DNA of 64,000 bases, taken from positions 30,268,001-30,332,000 of the forward strand of contig NC_084927.1 in the NCBI RefSeq assembly GCF_958298935.1, given 5' to 3'. How positions within the stretch are numbered: the first letter of the stretch is position 1; each line of letters starts with the position of its first letter. The DNA comes from Phragmites australis (Eukaryota; Streptophyta; Magnoliopsida; Poales; Poaceae). Below the pieces are notes generated by a model. It was not told the DNA's origin. It saw nothing but the letters and a program-made list of their open reading frames with translations, and did not search any database. Position numbers and translations under genes: made by a program. This document shows, piece by piece, positions 1 to 11,930 of this stretch.

Positions 1-381
1 AGGTATAGTCTTGAATGCTCTGTTATTTGTTATGGCACCTTTAGTTATACTCTTGTTTCAATTTTTATGTCAACTTGCATTTAACTCATGCAGGTTCTGC
101 TAGCAGTGGTGATGCTGGTGGAATGTACTCATCAAATATCAGTGGTAGCTACTTGTCTCGTGGATCTGATGTGAGTATCTGAAATATCACCTCCATTTTT
201 ACTATTTCTTTTTGGTTTCCCTGGGCCATGTATTAATACTATACTGATTTTCCTCATTTGTTTGAATTTTGTATTTGGGTAGATTGGTGGGAGTTCATAT
301 TCATCACTTTACTCAGGCCGTAATTTGGGTAGCAGCAGCGGTGGCTACTATGGAGGTAGCGGTTCTGGTTCATATTACTAA
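1..381 (+). CDS. 3' end of a Gly/Ser/Tyr-rich protein gene (last two exons)
   Basis: Two exons are visible: 94-170 (acceptor AG at 92-93, donor GTGAGT at 171) and 283-381 (acceptor AG at 281-282, TAA at 379-381). The first starts in phase 2, so the gene begins upstream of the window. The joined tail is about 58 residues, very rich in Ser, Gly and Tyr, and ends SGGYYGGSGSGSYY. Such low-complexity tails occur on plant RNA-binding proteins among others, but no folded domain is present here, so no function is assigned. Bases 1-93 are intron. Intron 171-282 has good splice sites. The reading frame and splice phases support a real gene end. Confidence 0.6.
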
Positions 382-3300
382 GGTGCAAACTCAAATCTGT
401 TCCCTTTTTCCTTGAGTTTGTTTCATCGTGCATGATTTTTTCACCACCGCTCCCTTCCCTCTCTCTCACACACGCGCGCGCGCGCATCATGGTGCTAATT
501 TCTAATGTTGGGGATGGTAAATGTTTCCCCTAGTATCAAAGATGTGGGAAGTCCGGATCAACCATGAATTACTTTAATGATACAGATTTGGCATCATATC
601 GTCTTTGTGGAACAGATCTGGCATCATAGGACGTTGGTGTAGGCCCTGCATTGTATGGAGCTCCTTAATTTAAGGCCTACAGATCTGGAAAAGAAGTGTC
701 AAGTAAGACATGTTCAAAGAAGCCAGAGACATTGAGTTGGTTGAAGCGGTAGTCCAATGGATGTTCTGGCTTGTTTATGTAATGTAAGGCTTTGCTTTAT
801 TTGGTCAAGAGTTATGAACATAAGGGCCAGCTATGGTGTCTTATAAGTGTTTCGACATGTTTACATCCAGTGTTTCTATAACATAATTGAGACAGATATG
901 GAGTGTTTCAATAAGTTTAAGTACTTTGAGGTAGTTTCTGCAATTCAAGGTTGTTGGGGGATTCCATCTTGTGATGCGCTGGCCAAAGATCAGACTTACA
1001 AATGAAGCGTTACAAGCTGTGCTTCATGTAATGCTGTTACTTTCTGAAAACCTTCACTTAGCACACTCCATCTGTTCTATAGAGGATCAATATTTGCTGA
1101 GACAGAATGTTGATCGGTCAGACTTAAATTCTGGACCTGTTCTCTGTTGAACTCCAGGTACAAACGGTTTTATCGGTTGCCAAAATTTGAGAGATACCGT
1201 TTGTGTGGCTGATGTAGTCCTTTCACCAAGCAATCACTTTGGCCTCCCCAAAGTTTAAGATACCAGAACTTGCAGCAAAAGGACTTTCGAGCTTTGAGTA
1301 TAGCTTTGCAATACTTTGTCTATAGGGTACAAGGCACCAGGTAAATTTAACAAGCAGTGCCAGTATTGAGCAAACTAGTTTAATCATCCACCATTTATGA
1401 AATTCCCTTGAACTGCAATATGGAGCATGGATTAATATAACCTTTTTGAGATAAGTGGACATTGGATGATTGCAAGCTTTCAAGTATCATGCTCGAGGCA
1501 TGACAAACTAACTGATCAAGTTACAGAAAAGTGTTTGGTTTGTCAATGACACCATTATTTTTTATTACATAATATTTAGGTCAGGCCGGTACCTTTAGGC
1601 TTTCAGGTCATCAGATGAAGGATATATCTGATGCCTCCATGAATGTTTTGCATGGATCATTTTTCATCAAATTGTCCTATTTTGCTAAGAATTTACTTTG
1701 CTTTTATAAGTTTAAGAAACAAGGTTTGCTGTGTTGCTGTATTTTGACAGCAACTAATGCTATGTACCATTTTGCAAATTAGATGAAAAATGATTAGTAA
1801 TACCAATATCAGTTATACAGTCTACAGAGAGCTTAACCTAAGCAAACTTATTACTGTTAGTCCTATCCTTCTCTGAGTTGTAACAAGGAGTTATACTGTA
1901 ATGCACATGCGCTAATTTTGAATTTACTTGATCCACTGAACTAGGCCTTATTACCATTATTGGATCCTGAGGTCTAAGACATTTTTGGCCTTGAAATTGG
2001 TTTTTGTATACTACATTTTTCTAGTGTTGGCAGTGAATAGGAAGAGACCTTGGTATGTAGTGCCTTTGAAGATGCTCTGAGATGGCTTTAGCAGTATTCA
2101 GAAAACAGCATATTGTTTACTGATGGACGTGTTTGTCAGCCGTCATGTATTGTTTGCATTTGATGGTGTTATGAGATATAGCAGAACTGTGTTTGATTGC
2201 CAATTTTTGCATGGAAGGAATACTGTATCCAGCAATACGCAATGGCATCAATGTATGTGGGAATCAGCACCTTGTGGCTGGCTGATTTTGGTGATTATTT
2301 GAAAAACAAGGGGAAGGTGGATATTGGTGTTTATTTCTGGGGAACGAAGAGAGATCTGACAACAGCATGGAATTGAAGCATTTTTCTTGGAAGTAGTAAG
2401 CACGAGATGCCCCATTCGAGTTCTGAATTGAAGGGTCTTGATTTTTTTTTTCTCCTTTCAATTGTTGGAGCAAATAGAAAGGTTTACCACAGTTTAGTCT
2501 AACTATTTAATTAAGTGTACAATATAAAGATAGCTTGAAGTCGCAAAAAGCAGCCAAAATATATCAATATCTGTTTCAGAATCCTGTGCTGTAGGCCTAT
2601 AGTAATTTGACCATTTGAAATAGCTAAGTACAATATCCATTGCATTTACTGGGTTGATTAGTTCTCTTGTATTTTTAGTAATGTTATTATCAAAGCAGTT
2701 GATGTTTCTTCCCTAGCATGCTGTCATTGTAATTTCTTAAGCTCAGCGCAGGCTGTTTTGATGTTGTTCTAACCCAAAGCTTAAATATTATCGTGTTTTT
2801 TGAGCACTTTGATAACTGTAGCCAGCATGCCTCTCCAAAGATATGCATTGAGCTGCGAACAGGTAATGCAGTTTTTGTATGGGATGGCTGTCTAATGCCA
2901 GGTTTTTGTTGCTGAAACTGTTCATATGGTAGCTAGATGGGTAATGTCACCTTCGCTTGCTTTCGTATTCCTGCTTTGAGCTTGTAAAAAATATTGTAAG
3001 CATGGAACGAACCAAATGTTCAAAGTTTTTATTGCTGATATGAAAGATATTTATGAAGATGCACTGATGTAAACCAGTCTTGTTTGTTATGGACTTCTTT
3101 TTTGGCCACGATGCTTCAGTTGTGGTTTTCGATAGGCAAATTCGTTGGCCACGCTTTGCATCCATCCTGATGAGACGGCGTAGGTTCGCATGGCACTGGA
3201 CTCTGCGTATTGTTGACTAGCTTGCTATTGTTGCATTCGTGTCATCGAGTGGTCTCAGGCCCTCTGCCACCACATCTAGAGTTGGCGTTCCTCCATAATT

Positions 3301-4180
3301 TCATAGAGAGGGGTTCATAAGAGCATACGTTTTTTCATTGCAGGTCGTATGCTGTATCTGCTTCGCTGATATTTTAGCTGAATTTGCTAATTTTTTCGTG
3401 AATTTGGAAGCTCGCGGGAATGGGTAGATCGCGAGAGCGTCACCTGCTACCGGATCGCTCTCACTGCCCGATCCTGAAGCTGCCGTCGTGCGGGTCACAG
3501 GCCTCCGCGCCTATATGTTCGCGGGGTTGCCGTCTGTGGCACGCGGCCGGCGCCCCGCAGCACGCCGTGCGGCTCCCGCCAAACCCGCGCACGCTGCCGC
3601 AAGGAATAGCGCTCCCGTGCACCCGCGCACAGGCACCAGGCGTGCAGAGCCCACCGCACCGGACGGGCGCCTCGATCTCGCTAGCGCATCCCACCCAGCC
3701 ACTTCGCCCGCGAAACACGAGGCATGTTACGTCGCCCGCTGGGCGCGTCTGACCACGCGGCGTCGGCGTCGGCGTCGGCGTCGCTACGCGCGGTCACACA
3801 CTGCCCCTCCGCGCACGCCGCTGCCGCACGCTACCCCCCAACACTAGGTCGCACGAACCGCATGCCGCCGTGCGCGGCCAATCGCACGACGTGGGACCCA
3901 CCGCTTCCCCGAAGACAATTTTGCAAGGAAAAAAAAGGTTTGTTACAGCCAATCTACTGCTAGTTCGTGCTCCGACGGCTATCGGATCCGCTGGCGACGC
4001 ATCGCGGCCACCCAACAGCCGAAGTGTAAGACGAAAAGCCACCGCAAAGTTTTACGACTGACACGGCTGCGCCGCGCGGGTGTCGGTCAAGTGCCCCACG
4101 GCCAGCGGTTGGCGCCGCCGCCGCTGCCGCCCACCGCCGCTCGCGTGCGCCCACCGCCACCTGTCGCCGCCTAAAGGGAA
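382..4180. other. Intergenic region: 3' UTR, AT-rich spacer, then GC-rich promoter-side island
   Basis: The first part must contain the 3' UTR of the left gene, but no clear polyadenylation site was identified. From 382 to about 3400 the sequence is AT-rich with only short, unconserved open frames; no gene or complete transposon was recognised. From about 3420 to 4200 it becomes strongly GC- and CpG-rich, with long but uninformative frames on both strands, as is usual upstream of grass genes with GC-rich first exons. Confidence 0.5.
3759..3782. repeat. Hexanucleotide microsatellite (GGCGTC)4
   Basis: Four perfect copies of GGCGTC lie in the CpG-rich island about 460 bp upstream of the trihelix start codon. 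The tract is short and probably length-polymorphic. Confidence 0.8.
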
Positions 4181-4188
4181 CGCCTCCG

Positions 4189-4195
4189 TTATAAT
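4189..4195 (+). promoter_or_regulatory. Possible TATA element of the trihelix gene
   Basis: TTATAAT lies about 50 bp before the ATG at 4241, in otherwise GC-rich DNA. If used, it would give a leader of only about 20-25 nt and place the out-of-frame ATG at 4206 upstream of the start site. The match is weak and unsupported by other evidence. Confidence 0.3.
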
Positions 4196-4240
4196 CCCCC
4201 GCACCATGCCGTCCTCCACCACAGCCTCATCACCAACACC

Positions 4241-4858
4241 ATGGCCTCTCCTTCCCCTTCTCCCCCAGCCAACGCGGCGGCCTTCGCCTCCGGCCGGCGC
4301 GTGCCGCCCCCGTGCTGGACGCCCGACGAGACCCTCGCCCTCGCGCGGGCCTACACCGCGCGCCGCCTCGCCGTCGGCCGCGAGCACCTGACCTCCGCCG
4401 ACTGGGCCGCCGTGGCCGCGGCTTCCCCGTCCAAGACCGCCAGGCAGTGCCGCCACAAGGTCGAGAAACTCCGCCGCCGCCTCCGATCCAGCCGCCGCCG
4501 CCCCTGTCCGCTCCTCGACGCCATTGACCTCCTCGATAGCCCATCCCCGCCGGTCCTGTCCCAGACCCAATCCCCGTCCCTGTCCCTGTCCCCGCCACCA
4601 GCAGTTTCTCCCCCTTCTCCTCCCGCGTCCCCGCCCAGGAAGAGGAGGCAGGACGATACCGGAGACGAGGACGGACTGTGCGACGTGGTGGGGGCGCTGA
4701 GGGCGATCGGAGAGGGGTTCCTGCGGGCGGAGGAGAGGAGGATGGAGGCTGCGAGGGAGACGCAGAGGATGCGGATGGAGATGGCGCTCCGGCACCTTGA
4801 CGCGCAGCGTCGGCTCATGGACGCGCTCGTCGGCCGCATCGTCGACGCCTTGGAATGA
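4241..4858 (+). CDS. Trihelix (SIP1-clade, Myb/SANT-like) transcription factor
   Basis: Intronless 205-residue protein. Residues about 24-85 form a trihelix DNA-binding domain: W26 in CWTPDE, W55 in SADWAAVA, then the basic third helix with ARQCRHKVEKLRRR. A Pro/Ser linker (about 88-135) carries a basic patch, PPRKRRQDD, that could be a nuclear signal. Residues about 145-205 form a charged helix (GEGFLRAEERRMEAARE...RMRMEMALRHLDAQRRLMDALVGRIVDALE, broken here for length), the conserved C-terminal coiled coil of the SIP1 clade. Family knowledge predicts nuclear binding to GT-type elements, often as a repressor; the target is unknown. GC is very high, typical of single-exon grass genes. An antisense frame at 4052-4795 is a composition shadow. 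Confidence 0.85.
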   Translation: MASPSPSPPANAAAFASGRRVPPPCWTPDETLALARAYTARRLAVGREHLTSADWAAVAAASPSKTARQCRHKVEKLRRRLRSSRRRPCPLLDAIDLLDSPSPPVLSQTQSPSLSLSPPPAVSPPSPPASPPRKRRQDDTGDEDGLCDVVGALRAIGEGFLRAEERRMEAARETQRMRMEMALRHLDAQRRLMDALVGRIVDALE

Positions 4859-5068
4859 AGTGGTGGCGCAAAGGCGTCTCCTTCCAAGGTTTCTTGCTTG
4901 TTGCGTACTGGCTGTTTCTTAGCGCTGTTCATATGTGTAGCTGTGACGGATCTGTGATGTAGTTGAAGTGGACAAATTGTAGTTCTTTTGCAGTCTTGTA
5001 TTGCGGAAATGGAGCGCATCTTATGGAAGAAGAACATGTTATCTTGCCTGTTCCAATTCTATTGCCTG

Positions 5069-5084
5069 CTTGCTTTTGTGTATT
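5069..5084. repeat. Target-site duplication, left copy
   Basis: CTTGCTTTTGTGTATT, identical over 16 bp to 5910-5925. The pair brackets the LINE fragment and proves a target-primed insertion. Confidence 0.9.
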
Positions 5085-5295
5085 TTTTTTTTTTAGAATG
5101 GGGAAACCCCATTTCTATTATCACATAACGGAACAAAGTACTTAACAGTATCTTACAATCCATACCGAAAAGATAGAACGATAGTTCTCCAATGCTTACA
5201 AATCATATTGAACCAAAAGCTAAACATCCAAGTTTGACCATACGAGATAGAAAAGATAAAGTGCCCAACAGGAAGACAAACCACTCGAATAGAAA

Positions 5296-5601
5296 CTAGT
5301 TATTCACTCTATCATCCTCTGCTGAGTTAGAAGTACCTGCATTAGTATTTACATCAGAAATCACCACATCTGAACTAGGAAGCATCAACACAGAAGACAT
5401 TTGATTTTGTTGAGAAGCCAAAATATTCATCACAGTACTGAGAAGACCTTGCGCACCCTTCATCAAGACTTCCTTATCCATGCCCTTCAAAAGATCTCTA
5501 ATAGACAAAAAGTTACCCTTCCGTACATCAAATTTCTTATATATTTTTCCTTCAACACTGATCCAGTCCACAATATGAAGCCTACTAGGGCTAACTGGCA
5601 C
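5296..5601 (-). other. Unassigned open frame carried inside the LINE insertion
   Basis: A 101-codon frame lies 3' of the reverse transcriptase fragment, within the duplicated target site, so it moved with the element. It includes YKKFDVRKGNFLSIRDLLKG and KGAQGLLSTVMNILASQQNQ. It does not look like the usual L1 C terminus and I do not recognise it. It could be captured sequence from template switching, or an element-specific 3' region. No evidence of expression. Confidence 0.35.
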
Positions 5602-5631
5602 ATCAAAATATTTGATTAGAAAATATCCAAT

Positions 5632-5895
5632 CTAACAATGAAAGAGGTTAGCATATGTTTCTAGAATATCATTATTTCCACCAATCATCAAAACTTCACT
5701 CTTCTGAAAATTTATCTTTAGATCAGACATCAACTTATACATATACAATAACATTTTAAGATTTGTAGCCTTCTCAACATCATTTTCAATACACAAGATG
5801 GTGTCATTATCATATTGTAGGATAGCAATACCATCCTCCAATAAGTGAGACACAAGACCAGTGATTTTTTTGTTTTTCTGAGCGGCATGAATCAT
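5632..5895 (-). pseudogene. Reverse transcriptase fragment inside the LINE
   Basis: About 87 codons match the palm region of plant L1 reverse transcriptases: the strand before the active site (DGIAILQY), a mutated catalytic box (DND for ADD), the following helix (EKATNLKMLLYMYKLMSDLK) and the INFQKSE motif. Loss of the catalytic aspartate pattern and the short length mean it is dead. Confidence 0.8.
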
Positions 5896-5909
5896 TTTAG
5901 TCGAGCATT

Positions 5910-5925
5910 CTTGCTTTTGTGTATT
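5910..5925. repeat. Target-site duplication, right copy
   Basis: Perfect 16 bp repeat of 5069-5084. Confidence 0.9.
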
Positions 5926-7893
5926 GTGCTTTAATTTGTTTGATTTTATGTTCTGATGGAAGTAGCATTACCCCTGATAACTCTAGAACATGAAATTCTG
6001 ATGACAATTGTGTTCGTCCTGGACTTGTAATTCTGTGAGAAAGGAAAAACACAGTTGTTACTTCTCTGTAACAGCATGAAAACCGTTGGTACCTTGGACC
6101 CTGCAGCCTGTGGATAATAATAACCTGAACCCAAGAACCAAAAGAATGAACTGGAGATGATGTTTCAGTAACTGTATTTATTCCCCTTTTGCTAGTGCCT
6201 CAACCCTTCTTCAACTGAGTCTGATAGTAACTACTCTTCAATTGAGATGCTGAATGAACTCACTACTGGGTTTTACTTCGCTGGTTGGGCCAACCTATAC
6301 GTTTTGGGACAATCACGCAATGGTTTCATTTTTAGTTAGTTTCGGCAGAATACGATTTTCTTAGTTCTGCTAGAGTTTTTGTTGTATGGAGCTGAACGTG
6401 CAACGTAGTTAATTGGACTACTGAAGGAACATTATGCTCTGCATTGTATCTATATGAAGAATGCCTATCTTGAAGATGATGTCTCTTTTGGTGATCTTTT
6501 TTGGGAAATTTGATTATATGTCCCAAAGTTAATCAACCTTTAATAATATATCTAAAGTTGATCATCATTTGATCATATGTTCCACATGGATTATTTTGTA
6601 ACAAAGTTTAGCCTTCACCTCTCTTACCCAATACGAAATTTTATTACAAACTAGTCCCTGTGAGAAATATGACTAAAGGATGATCAACTTCGGACATATT
6701 ATCAAATGTTGGTCAATTTTAGGACATATAATCAATTTTCCCTCCTTTAAGCAGTTATGGATGGAAAAAAAGGCAATATTTGTACTCGAAATCCACACAT
6801 TAACATTCCTCGGGTTGACGATTGCTGCACCATATATTCATTTTGAGGATAATTAATGGTACCCGAGCCAAAATCCCCAAGGAAACTTTGATGGGATCAT
6901 ATGCAGATTTTGGTTCCAAAATGATCAGAGGGAATAGTTTGTGTTCACCTCTTGTAGTGTAACTAATGGAAACTTGAAGGAGATAGATTCTGCATGCTCT
7001 TCTTTATATAATGAGGTTCTCTAGGACATGTTTTACTCTAAAATCAATGACTATCTTACTGCATGGCATCAAAAGTGAATACATTCTCCTTCTCTTAGCC
7101 CCATGAAATTATCTATGTTTGTTATAGATGTTTCATCGAGATTCGTGGTGGTGCTTATAGGCTGTTATCACAATCTTTGTTTCATCCTTTATTGACCACC
7201 TTTTTATTCTAAAAAAAAATGAAATTCTATGGACAATGTATAGTGTCTTGTTGATGATTTTTATATACTTCCTTATATAACTAATATTTCTGTTTGTGTG
7301 AATAACCATTCTCTCTTGTTGCCGTGTTTCTCCTTTCAATCCTTTTCCTTTTCAAACTGGTTTCTGCATGCATGAATTTGTCCGTTACTGATTAATGGTA
7401 ATTTTGTTCTTCCCCATTTTTCTGGAGATTTAATGTTATCTTGTACATTTTTTAGGATATACTTTCCAAACTTGGATTTGATTATCTTGTTTTGTATCCT
7501 CATCTCCTGTTCCATCTGCAAGTATGGCCAGTGGCATCCGAAAGCAACTTCTAGCTGAGGCAAATCAGTCATCCTGCTGATGTTTGGTAGTTTCCTGTAT
7601 TCTAGCATTGTTATTTGTAGTGCTGAAAATAGATAAATTTCAGATCTCTGGTCAACACAAACACATGCCTTGCACAAACCTGCATATGCACTTTGAGAAA
7701 AAAAGTAAGTACAAGCCAATAGTTTTGGCCAACCAGCAAGCACAAAAGCAGGAAAAGGAGGGATTAACCTAAAGCAAAAGTAGCCTCTCTTTTGCACCAT
7801 CCTCTTTAGGCCCGGGACCATCTCAAGATGGCTTAATTGCCGATCTAGTGAGCTCCAATGCAACTTCTGGCTCATATTATTACGCTGCTACTG
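5926..7893. other. Intergenic spacer between trihelix and transporter genes
   Basis: AT-rich. Apart from the inverted-repeat element at 6503-6742 no conserved coding sequence was found. The right part, up to 7893, should include the 3' UTR of the convergent transporter gene; short frames at 7336-7875 are not conserved. Confidence 0.5.
6503..6742. mobile_element. Hairpin MITE, about 240 bp
   Basis: The left end, GGGAAATTTGATTATATGTC, and the reverse complement of the right end, GGGAAAATTGATTATATGTC, pair over about 35 bp. Internal arms (AAAGTTGATCATCATTT against the complement of AGGATGATCAACTT) pair too, so the whole unit can fold. No coding capacity. A target duplication could not be defined, so the superfamily is open. 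Confidence 0.7.
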
Positions 7894-10800
7894 CTAAGAT
7901 ATGTCCAGGTTTGCATGATGGATCATTGCATTGACGATCTCATTTTCTTCTGCAGAGTATGTGGAGTGCACCCCATAGCAGACATAGAAGACTACGGTCA
8001 CAAGGCTCCAGATGCCAAACCTCTGGTAGGACCTCACCCTGAGAGTGGTTATCAGGAACACATTCAGGAAGACTGATGCAGCAGCAGGCCATGGCATCAG
8101 AGGGACTGACCACTCCGACTGTGGTCCAGCGACGTCCTGCGGTGCCGTGCAGTGGAAGATTGTAGTGATTGCTATGGAGATGGCGCTGAACAATGGCATC
8201 CCCCATCGACACCACCCGTCGACCTTCCTCGAAAGGGAGAAGCCGAGAGAACTCAGCGTCAGGAGGAGCAAGAAGAGGAGGACGTGGAGCGGCCTGCTCG
8301 TGCCGAGCTTCACGTACCGGTGGTAGATGAGCGCGTTGGCCACCAGGTAGAAGACCAACAATGTTCCGATTGATATCATCTCAAACACTATCTGCAGCTC
8401 TGTGAAGAGTGCGATTGATGCAGTGCAGAGTCCTGGGCAAGGATAGTGCCTGACGGTAAGAAAATACTGCAAAAAGATGCTGGCAAGCGCACATATCTAC
8501 GAGAAGTAATCCGCATTCTCTTGTCATGATATGATACCTCTATGAGCATGGATGTATATCCTTGTCACTTGCATTCAATATTAGGGCCTTGATTTCACTG
8601 AAATTATTGTATTCCGATCTTAAACTGCTTTACCTAAAGACACATTAAGTTTATCTCAATAATGGGAAACACTATGAACTTTGACCCAGTAATGTTGGAA
8701 GTCCATTTTAGAGCATCAAAACAAGTGGGCTAAGCTAGGGCAAGAAGGCAGCTTACTATACAGACCACTTGTTCTAGACTAAGGTTTATTATGTAGGTTA
8801 GCTTGTGGGGCCTTATGGTTCATAAGCCTGTGACTTTAACCATTACGACTTGCTACAACTTTTTTTTTTTTTTTTTTTTTTTGCACATGTATAGAGTTCT
8901 CTTAACACCACTAACCATCTCACCCTACTGACCATTGGGGAGTAAAAACATTTCTACTCTATTGACGATATCTAGACTTGCAGAAATTATTTAAGACAAC
9001 TATTCAGCACGTAGCACTACTGCATCTTGACTGCAAAATTAGCATTCGCTGATCTATCAACTTGCAAGAAATGTTGAAGAAGTCGATGCTATTTGTTGCC
9101 TGGCCATTCGGTAGGGGATGAAAGATTTGCACGCTTGTTTGGGTACCTAGAAAGATGGTGGCGTTCATAGGAGTGCCGGTGGAAGGGTGGACCTTGGCCA
9201 GCCACGACGGCACGAGGCGCGCTCTGGCGATGACGCACAGGTACCTCGCCTGCCCCAGCATCGCCACCAGCATCGACGCCACGATGCCGAGGCTCGCGCC
9301 GGCGCCGACGACGCTGCTCGCCCACCTCCACCCCACCTTCTCCCTGAACGCCGACGAGAACGGCGCGGTCTCCGATATCTACGCACGCACCGCATCGCAT
9401 GGTGGTGAGCCGAGAGCACCGATCGGTCAGAAGCAATGCCTGCGTATGCATGCGCTCACCTCGGTGTAGGGCAGCATGACGCAGAGGGCGACGGACATGA
9501 GGCAGTAGAGCGCGGACACGATGAACACCGAGCCGGCGATGCCGACGGGGAGCGCGCGGGCGGGGTCCCTGATCTCCTCGGCCATCGTTGACGCCGAGTC
9601 GTATCCGATGTAGCTGAAGTACACGATGGCCGCGCCGTCCAGGACGCCGCGGACGCCATAGGGTGCCAGCCCGTGCGGCCCAACGAGGTTCCTCGCGCTG
9701 CCGTTCCACAGGCCGGCTGCGACGATGAACGCGAAGAAGAGCAGGTGGAACACCGTGATCACCATGTTCAGCATCGAACTCTCCTTGGTGCTGCATGCGT
9801 CAGTTACAAACTAAATCAATGTGATCCATGCCAACTATTTGAGATGTCTTTTTTTTTCTCCCTTGATCTCTTGCAAAACTTCAAAAATTTCGACATAATT
9901 GGTGTGCAATTATTTTTGCATAAAAGCACCACGAGTTCATATCAAGGGACAGAATTAACAGAGTGGTCGCACGGTGACCGCCATAAAATATAGTAACTAA
10001 GAATACAGAACCACATGCTAATTAAGAGCAAATGACAGAATCAAAGGACAAATAAAAAACATAAGTTAATGTGAGACTAGGAAATGGTTTACCTATAGCA
10101 CAGGCATACAGTCAGGAGGAGGATGAGCGCAACGGCCGGCACGTCCAGCGCATTGTACTCATCGGCGATGCCGTCGACGACGATCCTCCACGCGTTGGGC
10201 TCCGTGACCCCGAACGTCGAGGCCAGGTAGTCCGTGAAGCTCCTCGCCACCGCCGCATTTGACAGCAAGTACTCCATCAGAATGTTCGCTCCCCCGAAGA
10301 ACCCCACGAACTCGCCTGCCCAAGAACAAGAGAGGAGTATTGCTTCGTTCGTCCAATATTCTACTTGTTGTTTAGGATATCAATACAATATATGGTACAT
10401 ATATTTGATCATCAAAATCTAAAATTAGATAACATACGTTATTATATTTATCGAAATAGATAATATATCATCGTATTTATAATTTTAGTATCCGTATTCG
10501 ACACTTCATTTATCGAAAATTGACTTTTGTTACACCATACGCCGAAAAACACAAGTTCGGCCGTATTCGACACTTCATATTCAACACCTTATATACAAAA
10601 AATCAGGCGTATTCGGCACATAAGGTGTCGAATATGGGCTACAGTGTCGTATTCGGCACCCCATATGCCGAACATGGTATGTACCGGCTGCGGGCACTTT
10701 GATGCTATCATTTTATGATGGAAACCTCTACAGGCCATATTCGGCACCATGAGGTGTCAAATATGTGATACAGTACCATATTCGATATCTCGTGTGTCGA

Positions 10801-11854
10801 ATACACCTGATTTTTGGTATATGAGGTACCGAATATGTTATATAAGGTACCCAAAATATAATGAATATAATGGTATAAATAATTTAGGAGATAATATCAT
10901 TTAAAACGTACTCATAAAAATGTACATTACTTTGACCGACTAGAATATACAACATCAACAGAGATAAAGCTTATCCATAATATGAATGGCTTCATCCAGT
11001 CAATTTCACGAGGTGAGTTTATCCAATATTTAAAAAGAATATTCACCTTAGTTGACCATCCCATACAGCTGGCCCTCTAGCCAAACATCTCAAAAACCTA
11101 GATGTCCATCTTCTATCAATGATATGCCTCCAACTAAACACACCCTTAATCTCCTTCACAAGCTAAACAAGAGATTGAAACTAAAAGTCCAACTCCCCCA
11201 TGTTAATTCCCTTCGCCAACTCCAACATCTAATTCCCATACCCTTTGCTATCCCTTGCCAAACACACCTTACTTCTGACGGCGAATCAAAACTTGTCGTT
11301 TTCACGTGACAGAGGCAAGTATTTTTTATGTACAATAGTGGCAAAAGATTTATGAAAAATTGCCCAACACGAATTTATTTTGATCATAGATTTCACAAGG
11401 ACGGCGGTGTTGAATGTTCATCGTTTTGTGCAGTCATTAGCTGCAGTCAGCGTGAAACCAAGCCGCGAAAAAAGGGACAGAGTTGATCATAATTACCGAA
11501 CGTTACTCTGAGGTAGCTGAAGGCGCCGCCGGCGACGGGGACGCGCACGGCGAACTCGGCGTAGCATAAGGAGGACAGCAGTGCAGAGACGCCGGCGATG
11601 AGGTAGGAGGCGAAGACGGCGGGCCCCGCGGTGTCGCGCGCCACCCTCCCCGTGGTGACGAAGACGCCCGCGCCAAGCATCCCTCCGACGCCGAGACCGA
11701 CGAGGTCGTACCACTCTAGCCGCCGCTTCATGTGCGCGCCCGACCGGTCCCGCACCTCGTTCAGCTCCTGCGCCGGCGTCCCCGTCACCAGCGCCCTCCT
11801 CCGCAGCCGGTGCGGCGTCTGCGCTATCGACAGCAGCACGTCGCGCAGCGCCAT
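7894..11854 (-). CDS. Cationic amino-acid transporter (CAT family, APC superfamily)
   Basis: Five exons on the minus strand: 11497-11854, 10093-10315, 9460-9790, 9147-9378, 7894-8432. Phases agree throughout and give 1683 bp, 560 residues. The protein is a polytopic membrane permease. Exon 1 has a hydrophilic start, then YDLVGLGVGGMLGAGVFVTTG, the substrate-binding TM1 of APC transporters, and CYAEFAVRVPVAGGAFSYL. Exon 3 has FSYIGYDSASTMAEEIRDPAR, exon 4 LGQARYLCVIARARLVPSWL and VHPSTGTPMNAT, and exon 5 ends with the CAT C-terminal domain (FLITTLRVRSYQRFGIW, FYVCYGVHSTY). The family moves basic and other amino acids across the plasma membrane or tonoplast; which applies here cannot be read from sequence. 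Intron 1 holds a large foldback element. A TATA box lies just upstream. Confidence 0.92.
8860..8882. repeat. Poly(T) tract, 23 nt, in transporter intron 4
   Basis: An uninterrupted T-run on the plus strand, which reads as poly(A) on the transcribed minus strand. It could be the tail of a degraded retroposon, but no duplicated target site was found around it. Confidence 0.7.
10400..10860. mobile_element. Foldback element inside transporter intron 1
   Basis: Two arms of over 100 bp pair imperfectly around a short loop near 10700-10735. The left arm (about 10560-10680) contains AAAAAATCAGGCGTATTCGG and CACCCCATATGCCGAACATG. The reverse complement of 10740-10850 gives the same order with scattered differences. 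The arms are built from many copies of an ATTCGGCAC / GCCGAATA-like word. Flanks are AT-rich. No coding potential; outer boundaries are approximate. Confidence 0.65.
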
Positions 11855-11930
11855 TGGCCTAGCTCTCTAGCTGGTTTCTTGATCTGTGGTAGCTGGGTGG
11901 ACGTAGCCGGGACGATCGAGCTCGGCTACT

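Larger units (their letters stand above)
5085..5909 (-). mobile_element. 5'-truncated L1-type LINE insertion with perfect 16 bp target duplication
   Basis: The insertion reads on the minus strand. Its poly(A) tail appears as the T-run at 5085-5094, and its truncated 5' end abuts the right target duplication. The 5' part (5632-5895) encodes a decayed reverse transcriptase, including ISHL-like text, ILQYDNDTILC in place of the YADD catalytic box, and LKINFQKSE. The remaining 550 bp down to the tail do not encode the zf-RVT or RNase H parts expected of an L1 C terminus, so the copy is internally deleted or chimeric. It lies about 225 bp after the trihelix stop codon and may sit in that gene's 3' UTR. 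Confidence 0.85.

Noticed and set aside
4052..4795. Long antisense open frame (247 codons) over the trihelix gene
   Set aside because: It is Gly/Arg low complexity produced by the high GC of the sense gene, with no domain. The plus strand has a clear trihelix and coiled coil.
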